A stretch of DNA of 64,000 nucleotides from an uncultured Pseudomonadales bacterium (GCA_943788875.1 CALSSA010000007.1:62001-126000); one strand, 5' to 3'. Positions 27,932 to 38,261 are shown, counted from the stretch's first letter. Program-made: numbers and translations. Notes: generated by a model not told the origin, from the letters alone.

Positions 27932-28243
27932 ATGAATGAAGTGCCAGCAGAACAGAGGATTTACGCCGCACTGGCGGCCATACCCTGCGGTCGGGTGGTG
28001 ACCTACGGTCAGGTTGGTAAACTGGCAGGATTACCCAGAGGCGGCCGACTAGTGGGCCGCACCCTGCGCAATTTGCCAAAAGATAGCAGCCTGCCATGGC
28101 ATCGCGTGATCAACGCCGCGGGCAAAATTAGCCTGCCGCCAGACAGCGATAGCTTTGAACGGCAAAAGGCCCGCTTGCAGGAAGAGGGATTACTGGTGAA
28201 TGGCAACCGTATCAGCCTCAGCCAATATCAGTGGCAGCCTTGA
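27932..28243 (+). CDS. Alkyltransferase-like protein (ATL), MGMT homologue with Trp for Cys
   Basis: 103 residues. The DNA-binding fold of O6-alkylguanine transferases is present, with the recognition helix GGRLVGRTLRNLP at about 37-49. The active-site PCHR of true transferases reads PWHR (Trp56), the hallmark of ATL proteins such as YbaZ/Atl1. These cannot transfer the alkyl group; they bind O6-alkylguanine and pass it to nucleotide excision repair. The ATG at 27932 is taken. Divergent from fxsA and upstream of ampG. Confidence 0.92.
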   Translation: MNEVPAEQRIYAALAAIPCGRVVTYGQVGKLAGLPRGGRLVGRTLRNLPKDSSLPWHRVINAAGKISLPPDSDSFERQKARLQEEGLLVNGNRISLSQYQWQP

Positions 28244-28325
28244 ACTGTCCTACATGATGAAGCAGCCCTGAGCTTTCGCTAATAAGAAGCCCTGAGCTTC
28301 TTCTAAACAAAGAGCAAGAGAAAAA

Positions 28326-29588
28326 ATGAGTTCACCCAGTATTAAACAAGCCCTGCTTAATCGCCGAATGTTGATCTGCATATTTACCGGCTTCGCCTCA
28401 GGCCTCCCCCTGTATATATTGATCTCACTAGTGCCCGCCTGGCTGCGTACCGAGGGTGTAGGGCTTAAGGAAATTGGCGTTTTTGCCCTCATTGGTCTGC
28501 CCTATACCTGGAAGTTTCTCTGGTCACCACTACTCGATCGCTTTCAACTATCTCTGCTCAATTACAGCCCCGGCCTGCGCCGCTCCTGGATGCTAATCAC
28601 CCAAATAGCGCTGCTAGCAACTATCGCCGCGCTGGGATTCTTTGATCCCACAACGCAAATATGGACTGTTGCTTATATCTGTATTTTTATCGCCTTTCTC
28701 AGTGCTACACAGGACATTGTTCTAGATGCCTACAGGCGCCAGATACTGCCGGATGCAGAATTGGGGCTGGGCAACTCAATCCATATTAACGCCTACAGAA
28801 TCGCTGGGCTGGTGCCCGGTTCTTTAGCTATGATACTGGCAGACAACCTGCCCTGGGAAACAGTATTTATGATCACCGGTGGTTTTATGCTGTCTGGCAT
28901 TGTGCTGACCCTGAGCATCGCTGAACCATCGAAACCAGATCAGCATCCCGCTAACCTTGAGTCCGCTATCGTTGAACCATTTAGAGAGTTTTTTAATCGT
29001 CAGGGCGTGCAACAAGCCTGTCTGATTCTGGCCTTTATGCTGTTCTACAAACTGGGGGACAGCATGGCCACAGCGCTGGCCACGCCCTTCTATCTAGATA
29101 TGGGTTACAGCAAAACTGAGATTGGGCTAGTGGCCAAAAATGCTGCACTCTGGCCAATGATTATCGGCGGTATTCTGGGTGGTATTTTGATGCTTAAAAT
29201 AGGCATCAACCGCGCACTGTGGTTGTTTGGCTTGGTACAGATACTCTCTATTCTCGGCTTTGCTGTGCTGGCTCGAGTTGGCGAAGGACTGTGGCTGCTG
29301 GGACTGGTTATTGGCTTTGAGTATCTCGGCGTAGGTCTGGGTACCGCCGCCTTTGTAGCATTTATAGCCCGCACCACCCAGCCTGCTTTTGCCGCGACTC
29401 AGTTTGCCCTGTTTACCGCTCTAACTGCTGTACCTCGCACAGTGGCAAGCTCCACTACTGGGATTATTGTTGAGGGCATAGGTTGGGAAAATTTCTTTTA
29501 TCTGTGCACGGCATTGGCCATTCCGGGCATGTTGCTACTGTTAAAAGTAGCTCCTTGGAACAGTCCAGATGGCGACGACGCTAACTGA
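28326..29588 (+). CDS. ampG: AmpG-family muropeptide permease
   Basis: 420 residues, major facilitator fold with about 12 membrane segments. The N-terminal segment FTGFASGLPLYILISLVPAW and LWSPLLDRF at about 60-68 are AmpG marks. It imports anhydromuropeptides released from the wall, for recycling by AmpD and for beta-lactamase signalling where AmpR exists. A weak AGAG site precedes the ATG. It converges on ampE with an 8-bp overlap. Confidence 0.9.
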   Translation: MSSPSIKQALLNRRMLICIFTGFASGLPLYILISLVPAWLRTEGVGLKEIGVFALIGLPYTWKFLWSPLLDRFQLSLLNYSPGLRRSWMLITQIALLATIAALGFFDPTTQIWTVAYICIFIAFLSATQDIVLDAYRRQILPDAELGLGNSIHINAYRIAGLVPGSLAMILADNLPWETVFMITGGFMLSGIVLTLSIAEPSKPDQHPANLESAIVEPFREFFNRQGVQQACLILAFMLFYKLGDSMATALATPFYLDMGYSKTEIGLVAKNAALWPMIIGGILGGILMLKIGINRALWLFGLVQILSILGFAVLARVGEGLWLLGLVIGFEYLGVGLGTAAFVAFIARTTQPAFAATQFALFTALTAVPRTVASSTTGIIVEGIGWENFFYLCTALAIPGMLLLLKVAPWNSPDGDDAN

Positions 29589-30432
29589 GAATAACCAGAA
29601 TAGCGATCACCACCAGCCAGCTGGTCATGGCGCGCCCAAAGAGCAAGGTCACTTCGGATACAGCATGATGGTTCAAGGTCTTGTCGGCTTGAATGTCTCC
29701 CAACGCACCTTTTACCGCACGACGTAAAAACTCAGCAGTGCCTGTGCTGCGGCAAAACAACAATTCCCTGACCGCACCAGCAGCATAGGAAAAATTGCCC
29801 ACCAGACCAACGGTCAAACCCAGCAGCCTGACCGGCAGCCATTCCAGCAGCCACAGCCATTTAAGCTCTGGTCGGGATGACTCTGCATCCGCCTCATCAA
29901 TATCCATATCCCCATGCAGTGCTAACAAGCGATAGGCCAGTGCCGCCGGAGCACCAAATAGATAAAACCAGAAAATCACCACAAAGGTTCGCTCAAAAAT
30001 ACGGTAAGGCAGAGATGCAAATATCTCCTCCCGCAGGTCCTCACTTCTATCGGCAACTGCCTCCCGATGAGAAAGGTTAAATACCGCGGCATCATCAAAG
30101 GCAGTCTGTAGATCCTCTCTTTCCAGGTCTGAGGTAAACAGCGCAATCTGAGTATCGAGATTACCGCGACCCATGGCATAGAGCAGCACCAGCAACTCAA
30201 GTACAAACACCAAAAAACCCCATTGATGGCTCAGCACCGCGAGAACAAGATGCAACACAATAACCGGAACCGCCACAAACAGCGCCAGCCTGAGGATCGA
30301 TGGTTGCGCCAAAAATGTTATCGTCGCCAGCCCTTTATGCCAGCGGCGAACCCAACCATCTCTCTGCACAGCACCAAGTTCGCCATAAGCTTCGAGCGTA
30401 ATAATGGCCAGCAGAGCAATCAAAAAATTCAT
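29581..30432 (-). CDS. ampE: AmpE regulatory membrane protein
   Basis: 283 residues (E. coli AmpE 284). Start at 30432 gives MNFLIALLAIITLEAYG, the family N-terminus; the longer frame extends into ampD and is rejected. Several membrane spans are present, including one at the end. AmpE has been assigned a sensory role in beta-lactamase regulation in enterobacteria, and it is encoded after ampD as here, 13 bp downstream. Confidence 0.88.
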   Translation of the reverse strand: MNFLIALLAIITLEAYGELGAVQRDGWVRRWHKGLATITFLAQPSILRLALFVAVPVIVLHLVLAVLSHQWGFLVFVLELLVLLYAMGRGNLDTQIALFTSDLEREDLQTAFDDAAVFNLSHREAVADRSEDLREEIFASLPYRIFERTFVVIFWFYLFGAPAALAYRLLALHGDMDIDEADAESSRPELKWLWLLEWLPVRLLGLTVGLVGNFSYAAGAVRELLFCRSTGTAEFLRRAVKGALGDIQADKTLNHHAVSEVTLLFGRAMTSWLVVIAILVILS

Positions 30433-30445
30433 AATAATCCTCGCG

Positions 30446-30988
30446 CTAGACCAGAGCGCTGCGGTAATGGCCCCAATCAAAGGCCGGACCCGGATCGGTT
30501 TTGCGCCCGGGAGCAATATCACTGTGACCCAGAATACGGTCGGCAGCAATCAATGGATACTGTTTGCACAGCACTTTGGTGACCTCAGCCAGCACCTCAT
30601 ATTGGCGCTCGGTGTAGGCAATATTATCTGCCCCCTCTAATTCAATGCCGATGGAAAAATCATTACAGTTATCGCGCCCCTCAAACTGGGATACACCTGC
30701 ATGCCAGGCTCGCTGACTAAAGGGTACAAACTGAATAACATTGCCTTGCCGGTCGATCAGCAGGTGAGATGACACCTTGAGATGCGCAATCTCGGCAAAA
30801 TATGGGTGCTCGTCTGGGTCCAGACAATTAGAAAATAACTGGCCTATATAAGGGCCACCAAACTGCTCTGGTGGCAGGCTGATATTGTGCACCACCAGTA
30901 AACTAATATCGGCTGGATCGGGCCGTAGATCAGAATTGGGGGATTGAAGTCTAGTGGCGGCATTAAGCCAACCCTGTTCAACTTGCAT
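30446..30988 (-). CDS. ampD: 1,6-anhydro-MurNAc-L-alanine amidase AmpD
   Basis: 180 residues, amidase_2 (zinc) domain. Ligands and catalytic residues can be placed: His34 (VVHNISLPP), His155 and Asp165 for zinc, Glu116 as the catalytic acid (GIELEG). It removes the peptide from cytoplasmic anhydromuropeptides, and its loss derepresses AmpC in species that have it. In the run DUF1631 gene-ampD-ampE with gaps of 13-23 bp. Confidence 0.95.
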   Translation of the reverse strand: MQVEQGWLNAATRLQSPNSDLRPDPADISLLVVHNISLPPEQFGGPYIGQLFSNCLDPDEHPYFAEIAHLKVSSHLLIDRQGNVIQFVPFSQRAWHAGVSQFEGRDNCNDFSIGIELEGADNIAYTERQYEVLAEVTKVLCKQYPLIAADRILGHSDIAPGRKTDPGPAFDWGHYRSALV

Positions 30989-31011
30989 ACTTTGCCCTGT
31001 ATTGCCCGCCG

Positions 31012-33375
31012 CTAAATGGCCACGGACAAATCTTTAACATCATTGATGGCGGCTTTAATGGCTTTGTCGAAGAGTTGGGAATTATCCAACACAGTTACCT
31101 GCCCCTGCTGCAACTCTTCAGCCAGACTGGCGCGATTTTTTTCGGCCACCAGCTTACCTTTATTGTTCACGAACACATATTTCCAAGTTGGCCCAACAAT
31201 ACCGGCCAATTTACCGCGCCTTGCCGTCTTTATACCATCAGATAATTCAATCCAACAACCCTTTTGCACTGCAGACAGACTGTCCTGGGCGCTGGCATCC
31301 AGCCCCTCTACCCTATCAAGGGTCGCAGTAATATTTTCGCCGGGCATTTCACTGGCAAGTGAAGAAATCACTATATGTTTGACCTGATCAGTGTGATCCC
31401 GGTCAGCGGAGACTTTCTTGTACGCGTCCATATCCGTCACATTGTTCGGCAATACAGGTGACAAAATAAACTGCAGGCGATCCATCTGATCTTTGCGCTG
31501 CACCTCATCAATGGCAATATGCTGCAGGCGATGATCAATATTTTGCAGTACCTGCTCGACTCTGGCTGTGTCTCTGTCCGCCAGATCTAACTGCAACAGG
31601 CGCAAAAGGCGATCCAGGATATTTAGCCCATCGGTCCATAGATTACTGCTTTCGCCGCCGCGCAAATGAGCAATATGTAATACCTTGCACCAATGCTGCT
31701 CGACGAAATTGATAATTGCTACAGGCATTTGGGAGCCGATCAGCCGACGGCTTATTTCGGTTTCAACTCTGGTGTAGGCCCAATTAATTTTTTCCGTGGC
31801 GGCAATCTCCTCCAATTGACGCTGCTCCTGCAGCCGAGAAACTCGCCGATCTTCATCCACCGCTGTCATAAATTCTGTCAGCATTCTGGGGATGCGCTGT
31901 TCATTAAAAGACTCACTGAGCATTTGCTCAGAGAGACCGAGCATCTGTTGATAAATTTTATTGTCGGCACAGTCACCCTGCTCCAGGCTGATTGCATAGT
32001 TTGCCATTTCATTAAACAGGCGCCTGATCGGATGATTCTCCTGCTCCAGCAATTCCGGTTTATCCAGCGCCAATTTAAGCAATGGCAGCTCGCAGCGGCC
32101 AATCACCTGCTGCGCATCCGGCGCCATGGCACTGGCTCTGCTAAATCTTGAAAACGTGCTGCCCACCACATGAAAGACACTGGCATCATTGCGGTGCAAT
32201 ACTCGCTTGCCCTCTGGCTGAGCACCATTGATTGCCTGCTCTAACTGCTGACTCATCTGCCCAGATTCCAATGTACCTGCACTGGAGCCTGTTAGTAGAC
32301 GCTCGATATGCCTGTCAATTTCATCAAATAGCTGCTGCTTGCCGAGACAGGCAGAGTTGGCATCCATAGGCTGGACCTGATTGGCCTCGAGAATGGCGGA
32401 GATACGACCAAGCAATTCAGTCTGCACTCTGGTACTGGTATCCGCTGGTTTGAGATCAACAGTTCTGCTGGCCGCTGGCTTTATTGGTGATGGGTTATTT
32501 GGACTGAGTTTGTCGACTACAGACTGGAGTTGCTGAGTATCGACTGCGGAGATTTTTGTCTGGTGTTGGGGGCTTATTATGGGCTCAGGGCTGTGGATTG
32601 GCTCAGGGCTTTGGATTGGCTCAGGGCTTTGGATTGGCTCAGGGCTTTGGATTGGCTCAGGGCTTTTTATTGGCTCAGGGCTGCACCTCTCTCCAGATCG
32701 GGCAGCGACCGGTGTGTGCTGGGGATCATCTTCCGCTGCCGGGTAGACTCCCCCCTCTTCCAAAAAAACATTCACGCTATCCAACAGCAGGCCGTAGCTG
32801 CGATCAAAGCATATCTGATTAAACAGGTTAATCAGTACTACCTGCATCTCCACGGCAATCATGCCATCAGCAATAGATTCCGCCAGGGCTTCCATCAGGG
32901 CGTCCGGGGACATAGGAACAGGGCTCGCGACAGGGCCGCCCAACATTGTTTCAAACCGTCGCTGTAATAAATAGAGCGGCCCTTTAAAGGTTTCTAATGC
33001 TTTTGTAGAGCCATTATCCAGAGCAATCATTACTTCCAGATCTTCGTTGCCCAGCAGTTCTAAATGATTGTAGGGCGTGTTGTGGCCATTGGTCTCCGCC
33101 ACCTTGGGAGCAACAGCCACGGTAAGTGTGGAAAAACTCATCAACACCTGCTCTGTCACCCCGGTTTCAACCTCTGCCCGGCGCGAGCGCAGCAGCCGCT
33201 GTGCATCCAGATAAATGGTTTGCAAACGATTGGTTTCGGCTTTAGAAGCCATCTCTAAAAGTGTCTGGGATGCCTGCTCAAAGAACCTCACAAAGACAGA
33301 CTCAAGATGCCGCTGGCAGGACTGCCGCAGCGAACTGATAAGTTCTTTTTTACTATACTTCGATTCCGTTCTCAT
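31012..33375 (-). CDS. DUF1631-family protein with tandem SPEPIQ repeats
   Basis: 787 residues from the ATG at 33375. A TTG eight codons upstream (33399) has a distant GGA site and is also possible. The long alpha-helical region is typical of DUF1631 (PF07793), and the C-terminal stretch CWIELSDGIKTARRGKLAGI resembles a PilZ-like or beta domain. Between about 240 and 272 lies a low-complexity insert of five SPEPI-type hexapeptides. The synteny DUF1631-ampD-ampE next to nadC and pilA is that of Pseudomonas aeruginosa PA4521-PA4525. Function is unknown. Confidence 0.85.
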   Translation of the reverse strand: MRTESKYSKKELISSLRQSCQRHLESVFVRFFEQASQTLLEMASKAETNRLQTIYLDAQRLLRSRRAEVETGVTEQVLMSFSTLTVAVAPKVAETNGHNTPYNHLELLGNEDLEVMIALDNGSTKALETFKGPLYLLQRRFETMLGGPVASPVPMSPDALMEALAESIADGMIAVEMQVVLINLFNQICFDRSYGLLLDSVNVFLEEGGVYPAAEDDPQHTPVAARSGERCSPEPIKSPEPIQSPEPIQSPEPIQSPEPIHSPEPIISPQHQTKISAVDTQQLQSVVDKLSPNNPSPIKPAASRTVDLKPADTSTRVQTELLGRISAILEANQVQPMDANSACLGKQQLFDEIDRHIERLLTGSSAGTLESGQMSQQLEQAINGAQPEGKRVLHRNDASVFHVVGSTFSRFSRASAMAPDAQQVIGRCELPLLKLALDKPELLEQENHPIRRLFNEMANYAISLEQGDCADNKIYQQMLGLSEQMLSESFNEQRIPRMLTEFMTAVDEDRRVSRLQEQRQLEEIAATEKINWAYTRVETEISRRLIGSQMPVAIINFVEQHWCKVLHIAHLRGGESSNLWTDGLNILDRLLRLLQLDLADRDTARVEQVLQNIDHRLQHIAIDEVQRKDQMDRLQFILSPVLPNNVTDMDAYKKVSADRDHTDQVKHIVISSLASEMPGENITATLDRVEGLDASAQDSLSAVQKGCWIELSDGIKTARRGKLAGIVGPTWKYVFVNNKGKLVAEKNRASLAEELQQGQVTVLDNSQLFDKAIKAAINDVKDLSVAI
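32587..32685 (-). repeat. 18-bp tandem repeat encoding (SPEPI[QH])n
   Basis: A near-perfect 18-bp unit with the core AGGGCTTTGGATTGGCTC is repeated five times within the DUF1631 gene; outer copies carry substitutions. Because the unit is a multiple of three, length changes keep frame. The units encode SPEPIQ, SPEPIQ, SPEPIQ, SPEPIH and SPEPI. Confidence 0.9.
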
Positions 33376-33575
33376 TTGCCCTGCCAACTCTTTGGCCAAC
33401 TAAACTTAATCCAGTTCGCAAACTGTGCAATTAAGCTAAAAAACTCCTGTGGTCATTGAAACAGATCAACTGGCAAAATCCAATCCTATTATTGCTGTTA
33501 TAATTCTGCCCGCTAACAAAAACGGCGCATTATTTTAGTCGCCGCAGACCACCAGATAATCATAAAGAGAGAGCA

Positions 33576-34427
<852 letters not shown>

Positions 34428-34435
34428 ATAATACC

Positions 34436-34468
34436 CATAAAAAAGGCTCCCGAAGGAGCCTTTTTTAT
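34436..34468. terminator. Bidirectional terminator between nadC and pilA
   Basis: AGGCTCC and GGAGCCT with a CGAA loop and A/T runs on both sides (34439-34466) can serve the convergent nadC and pilA. Confidence 0.88.
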
Positions 34469-34482
34469 GTGGAGCCTTATAA

Positions 34483-34883
34483 TTAACAAACACCAGCAGC
34501 AACACAGGTGCCACCACTCGCCCACTGAACCTGGCCATTAGCTACAGTCGGGGTCAACGTATACGTTGAAGCATTCACCACAGCAGCCGTACCTGTTGCT
34601 GCTAATCAGACCATTAAGAGTTACGACAGAGGTTACAGAAGCCTGAAGCTCCCAGATCTACCACACCGTTGGAACCACCATCCAAAGCAGTCAAGCCACA
34701 CCAGTTTGAGCACCAACTTCAACTGCAGCTTTTGGTGCACCTTGTTGCTAAAACAACTTCAGTAAACTGAGCTTTCTGAGTGTAAGTTTGATAAGCAGGA
34801 AGAGCAACCGAAGCCAGAATACCGATAATAGCGACCACGATCATTAATTCGATTAGGGTAAAACCTGATTGATATTTTTTCAT
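34483..34883 (-). pseudogene. pilA: Type IV major pilin PilA, disrupted by several indels
   Basis: From the ATG at 34883 the frame gives [20 protein letters not shown], a type III prepilin leader with cleavage between Gly and Phe and the conserved glutamate at +5. About 45 codons later the frame breaks, and the rest of a pilin can be read only by switching frame near 34744, 34693, 34640 and 34600, ending VQWASGGTCVAAGVC with the C-terminal disulfide cysteine. The cysteine-loop ending and the 0.4-kb length fit a PilA of about 130 residues. As written it encodes no functional pilin; see the indel-patch finding. Confidence 0.8.
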
Positions 34884-35251
34884 TGTTAAATCTCCAAAAA
34901 GTTAAGTCCTGCCACAGGCAGTGTTAATTCCAGTTAACTGGCAAAATAGATTGTCACCAAATTGCACTATTGTTCTGTGTCGCAATTCCCATGCCAAAAA
35001 TATAAAGCTTATTAATTTCAATGAGTTAACTAATTTCGTTGCACCACAGCACTAATTAAGCAGCAACCAGCTGTACCTTATCTGTCAATTTATGACATTT
35101 TTTGTCAGCCACCGGCTGCTAACTGTTTTTAAAAAAAGCGTTAGATTGATCACAGTTTATTTTTGGTTCTGTGATTGTTCGCACTCCGGCTTTTTATTCA
35201 TCGACGTAAAATCTCTGCTATTAGTTTTTTTGGCAGGGAAGGTCAACATCT
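34884..35251. other. 368-bp intergenic region between divergent pilA and pilB
   Basis: AT-rich. It contains the pilA sigma54 promoter at 34982-34996. Toward pilB I see only an AAGG ribosome site 13 bases before the pilB ATG and no clear -35/-10 pair. The short open frame starting at 35092 on the plus strand overlaps the pilB start and looks spurious. Confidence 0.6.
34982..34996 (-). promoter_or_regulatory. Sigma54 promoter of pilA
   Basis: On the minus strand the sequence is TGGCATGGGAATTGC, which matches TGGCACG-N4-TTGC with the -24 GG and -12 GC exactly 12 bases apart. pilA is sigma54/PilR-controlled in Pseudomonas, so this placement (about 100 bp before the pilA start) is expected. Confidence 0.8.
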
Positions 35252-36979
35252 ATGAATATGGCTCCAATCGCGCTACATGGTTTACCCAAACGACTGGTAG
35301 ACGATCATCTTATTGAGGCTCAGGATCTTGAAGTGGCTACCAGCTCTGCAAAAACCGCCAAGATTTCGCTGGTGCAATATCTCTGCGAAAAGAAACTGAT
35401 TTCAGATAAGGCGATTGGCAATTGCGCGGCCAAAGAATTTGGCATTCCTATCTACTCCCTTGAACATCACAACCACGACAATGTTCCAAAAAATGTAATT
35501 GATAACAAGCTGCTTAAAAAACATCAGGTAATGCCATTGGTGCAACGGGGCAATCGCCTGTTTGTTGCCATTGCCGACCCTACTAATCACCGCGCGCTCA
35601 ATGAAATTCAATTTCAAACCGGCATTGCCGTTGAGCCGGTACTGGCTCTTTATTCGAGTATTACTGAGTCTCTGGACAAGTGGCTGGAGAATAATGCAGA
35701 TAAAGATATCGGCGAGGTGCTGGGCACTATTGATGATGTGCATCTCGATGATCTGGATATGGAAGCCGTCGACGATGATGAAGGAACCAATGATGGCAAC
35801 GGCGAAGATGAGGCGCCTATTGTGCGCTTTATCAATAAGATGCTGATTGATGCTATCAAACTGGGTGCCTCCGATATTCATTTTGAACCCTATGAAAAGA
35901 GCTATCGAGTGCGTTTTCGAGTGGATGGCATTTTACGTGAGATGGCCAAGCCACCAACTAATTTAGCCCAGCGACTGGCAGCCCGATTAAAAGTGATGTC
36001 TCGTATGGATATTTCTGAGCGGCGCATCCCTCAGGATGGTCGGGTAAAACTAAAGCTGTCGAAAAATAAGTCGATTGATTTTCGTGTTAACACGCTGCCG
36101 TTGCAGTTTGGCGAAAAAATTGTGCTGCGTATTCTCGATGCCTCCAGTGCCAAGCTGGGTATTGATGCACTGGGTTATGAAGACGATCAAAAGACATTAT
36201 ATATGGATGCTTTGGCTCGACCTCAGGGCATGATTCTGGTCACTGGGCCCACTGGCAGCGGCAAAACAGTATCCCTGTATACCGGGCTTAATATTCTCAA
36301 TACCCCGGAGCGCAATATCAGCACTGCCGAGGATCCAATTGAAATTAATATGGATGGCATCAACCAGACCCAGATCAATATGCGGGTCGGTTTAAGCTTT
36401 GCAGAGGCATTGCGATCATTTTTGCGCCAGGATCCAGATGTGGTGATGGTAGGTGAAATACGTGATCTTGAGACGGCGGAGATTTCTATTAAAGCTGCCC
36501 AGACCGGTCACCTGGTGATGTCTACATTGCACACCAACAGTGCTCCAGAAACATTAACCAGATTGCTGAATATGGGTGTTCCCTCTTTCAATGTGGCCAC
36601 CTCGGTCAATTTAATTATCGCTCAACGTCTGGGTCGCAAACTCTGCGCCCATTGTCGCGTGCCCTTTGATGATATTCCCGACAATGTGCTTACTGAGGAG
36701 GGCTTTGATGATATTGGTATAGATAAAACCGAGTTTACTATTTTCAAACCCGGGGACTGCGGCAACTGCACCAATGGCTATAAAGGCCGTGTCGGGGTCT
36801 ATGAGACTCTAAAAATCTCTCCGGCAATTTCTAAGATTATTATGCAGGGTGGTAGCTCAATTGATATTTTGCAATGCGCTCTGCAGGAAGGGTTCAGAAC
36901 CTTAAGAATTTCTGCATTACGTAAAGCTGCTCAGGGATTGATCAGTATTGAAGAAGCCAACCGGATTACCAAGGATTAG
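35252..36979 (+). CDS. pilB: Type IV pilus extension ATPase PilB
   Basis: 575 residues, GspE/PilB family cytoplasmic hexamer powering pilus assembly. An N-terminal MshEN-type domain is at about 1-150. The Walker A GPTGSGKT is at 332-339, the Asp box (EDPIE) near 368, the HLVMSTLHTN block near 420, and a zinc tetracysteine is Cys465/Cys468/Cys503/Cys506. An Asp/Glu-rich stretch at about 160-190 separates the domains. First of the pilB-pilC-pilD operon; the pilC ATG follows 3 bases after its stop. Confidence 0.95.
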   Translation: MNMAPIALHGLPKRLVDDHLIEAQDLEVATSSAKTAKISLVQYLCEKKLISDKAIGNCAAKEFGIPIYSLEHHNHDNVPKNVIDNKLLKKHQVMPLVQRGNRLFVAIADPTNHRALNEIQFQTGIAVEPVLALYSSITESLDKWLENNADKDIGEVLGTIDDVHLDDLDMEAVDDDEGTNDGNGEDEAPIVRFINKMLIDAIKLGASDIHFEPYEKSYRVRFRVDGILREMAKPPTNLAQRLAARLKVMSRMDISERRIPQDGRVKLKLSKNKSIDFRVNTLPLQFGEKIVLRILDASSAKLGIDALGYEDDQKTLYMDALARPQGMILVTGPTGSGKTVSLYTGLNILNTPERNISTAEDPIEINMDGINQTQINMRVGLSFAEALRSFLRQDPDVVMVGEIRDLETAEISIKAAQTGHLVMSTLHTNSAPETLTRLLNMGVPSFNVATSVNLIIAQRLGRKLCAHCRVPFDDIPDNVLTEEGFDDIGIDKTEFTIFKPGDCGNCTNGYKGRVGVYETLKISPAISKIIMQGGSSIDILQCALQEGFRTLRISALRKAAQGLISIEEANRITKD

Positions 36980-36982
36980 ATT

Positions 36983-38197
36983 ATGGCCACAGCATTAGAG
37001 ACACATCTATTTGTATTTAGAGGAAAAAATCGTAAAGGTGAAAAAATTGGTGGCGAAGTGCGCGCTGACAATCTGGCTGGTGCCAAGGCGCAGTTGCGCA
37101 AACAGGGAGTTATCTCCACCTCGGTAAAAAAGAAGCCAAAGCCAATGTTCAGTCGCAGTAAAAAGATTGTACCTGCGGATATCGCCATATTTACCCGACA
37201 GTTGGCAACCATGATGAAAGCTGGTGTGCCTCTGGTACAGAGTTTTGAAATTGTTGCCGATGGCTCGGACAAACCATTGATGAAAGAACTGATTTATGAG
37301 ATTCGCGATGATGTCTCTGCTGGTGGTGGCTTTGCCAATGCGCTGCGTAAACATCCGCGTCAGTTTGACGATCTGTTCTGCAGTCTGGTGGAATCTGGGG
37401 AAACTGCTGGTGCATTGGAGACCATGCTGGACCGAGTGGCGACCTATAAGGAAAAGACCGAACAGCTCAAAGCCAAGATCAAAAAGGCCCTGACCTACCC
37501 TATTGCGGTGATGGTGGTGGCGGTCGTGGTCACTGGTATTCTGCTGATTAAAGTGGTGCCTGTATTTGCCGAGACCTTTGCCGGCTTTGGCGCTGACCTG
37601 CCTGCCTTTACTCTTTTTGTACTGGGGCTATCGGAAACCTTGCAGGCGTCTTGGATGTTTGTGCTGCTGTGTATCGGTGCTGGATTAATTGCGTTTCGCG
37701 AGGCCAGATTCCGGTCGGATAAGTTCGCCTACCTAGTCGACAAATATATGCTGCGCCTGCCAGTGGTGGGTATTATTCTATACAACTCAATTATTGCTCG
37801 CTTTGCGCGGACTTTGGCAACCACTTTTTCAGCTGGTGTGCCTATAGTAGATGCACTGCAGTCTGTGGCCGGGGCCGCGGGCAATCGCCTGTATTACGAT
37901 GCCATTATGCTGGTGCGTGATGATGTAATGACGGGCATTCAGTTGCAGCAAGCTATCAAGGCACGCAAGATGTTCCCAACATTGCTCCATCAAATGGCGG
38001 CCATTGGTGAAGAGTCCGGTGCTCTGGATGAGATGCTAGAGAAAGCCGCGCTGCATTATGAAGAGGCAGTGGATAACTCGGTTGATAATCTTACCAGCCT
38101 GCTGGAACCTATGATTATGGCAGTTCTGGGTGTTCTGGTGGGCGGCCTGCTGATTGCGATGTATCTGCCTATCTTCCAGCTGGGTAATGTGGTGTAG
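36983..38197 (+). CDS. pilC: Type IV pilus inner-membrane platform protein PilC
   Basis: 404 residues, GspF family, with two repeated F domains (about 70-195 and 270-400) and membrane spans near 170-195, 220-240 and 375-400. FTRQLATMMKAGVPLVQSFE and FARTLATTFSAGVPIVDALQ are the two family signatures. It carries the pilin subunits onto the growing pilus with PilB. A good AAGGA site lies in the 3' end of pilB. Confidence 0.95.
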   Translation: MATALETHLFVFRGKNRKGEKIGGEVRADNLAGAKAQLRKQGVISTSVKKKPKPMFSRSKKIVPADIAIFTRQLATMMKAGVPLVQSFEIVADGSDKPLMKELIYEIRDDVSAGGGFANALRKHPRQFDDLFCSLVESGETAGALETMLDRVATYKEKTEQLKAKIKKALTYPIAVMVVAVVVTGILLIKVVPVFAETFAGFGADLPAFTLFVLGLSETLQASWMFVLLCIGAGLIAFREARFRSDKFAYLVDKYMLRLPVVGIILYNSIIARFARTLATTFSAGVPIVDALQSVAGAAGNRLYYDAIMLVRDDVMTGIQLQQAIKARKMFPTLLHQMAAIGEESGALDEMLEKAALHYEEAVDNSVDNLTSLLEPMIMAVLGVLVGGLLIAMYLPIFQLGNVV

Positions 38198-38261
38198 TAT
38201 TATTCTTAAATTCAGCGAGTAAGCTGCAAAAACTAATATTACTACAGGGAAATATCAGGGC

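Noticed and set aside
30433-30549. 39-codon N-terminal extension of ampE
   Set aside because: It overlaps ampD in another frame and is not part of the AmpE family; the ATG at 30432 gives the normal start.
32587-32685. Tandem repeat considered as a CRISPR-like array
   Set aside because: Units are contiguous without spacers, 18 bp long and in frame inside a protein-coding gene.
35092-35316. 74-codon frame upstream of pilB
   Set aside because: It overlaps the pilB start in another frame, has no homology that I recognise and no ribosome site.
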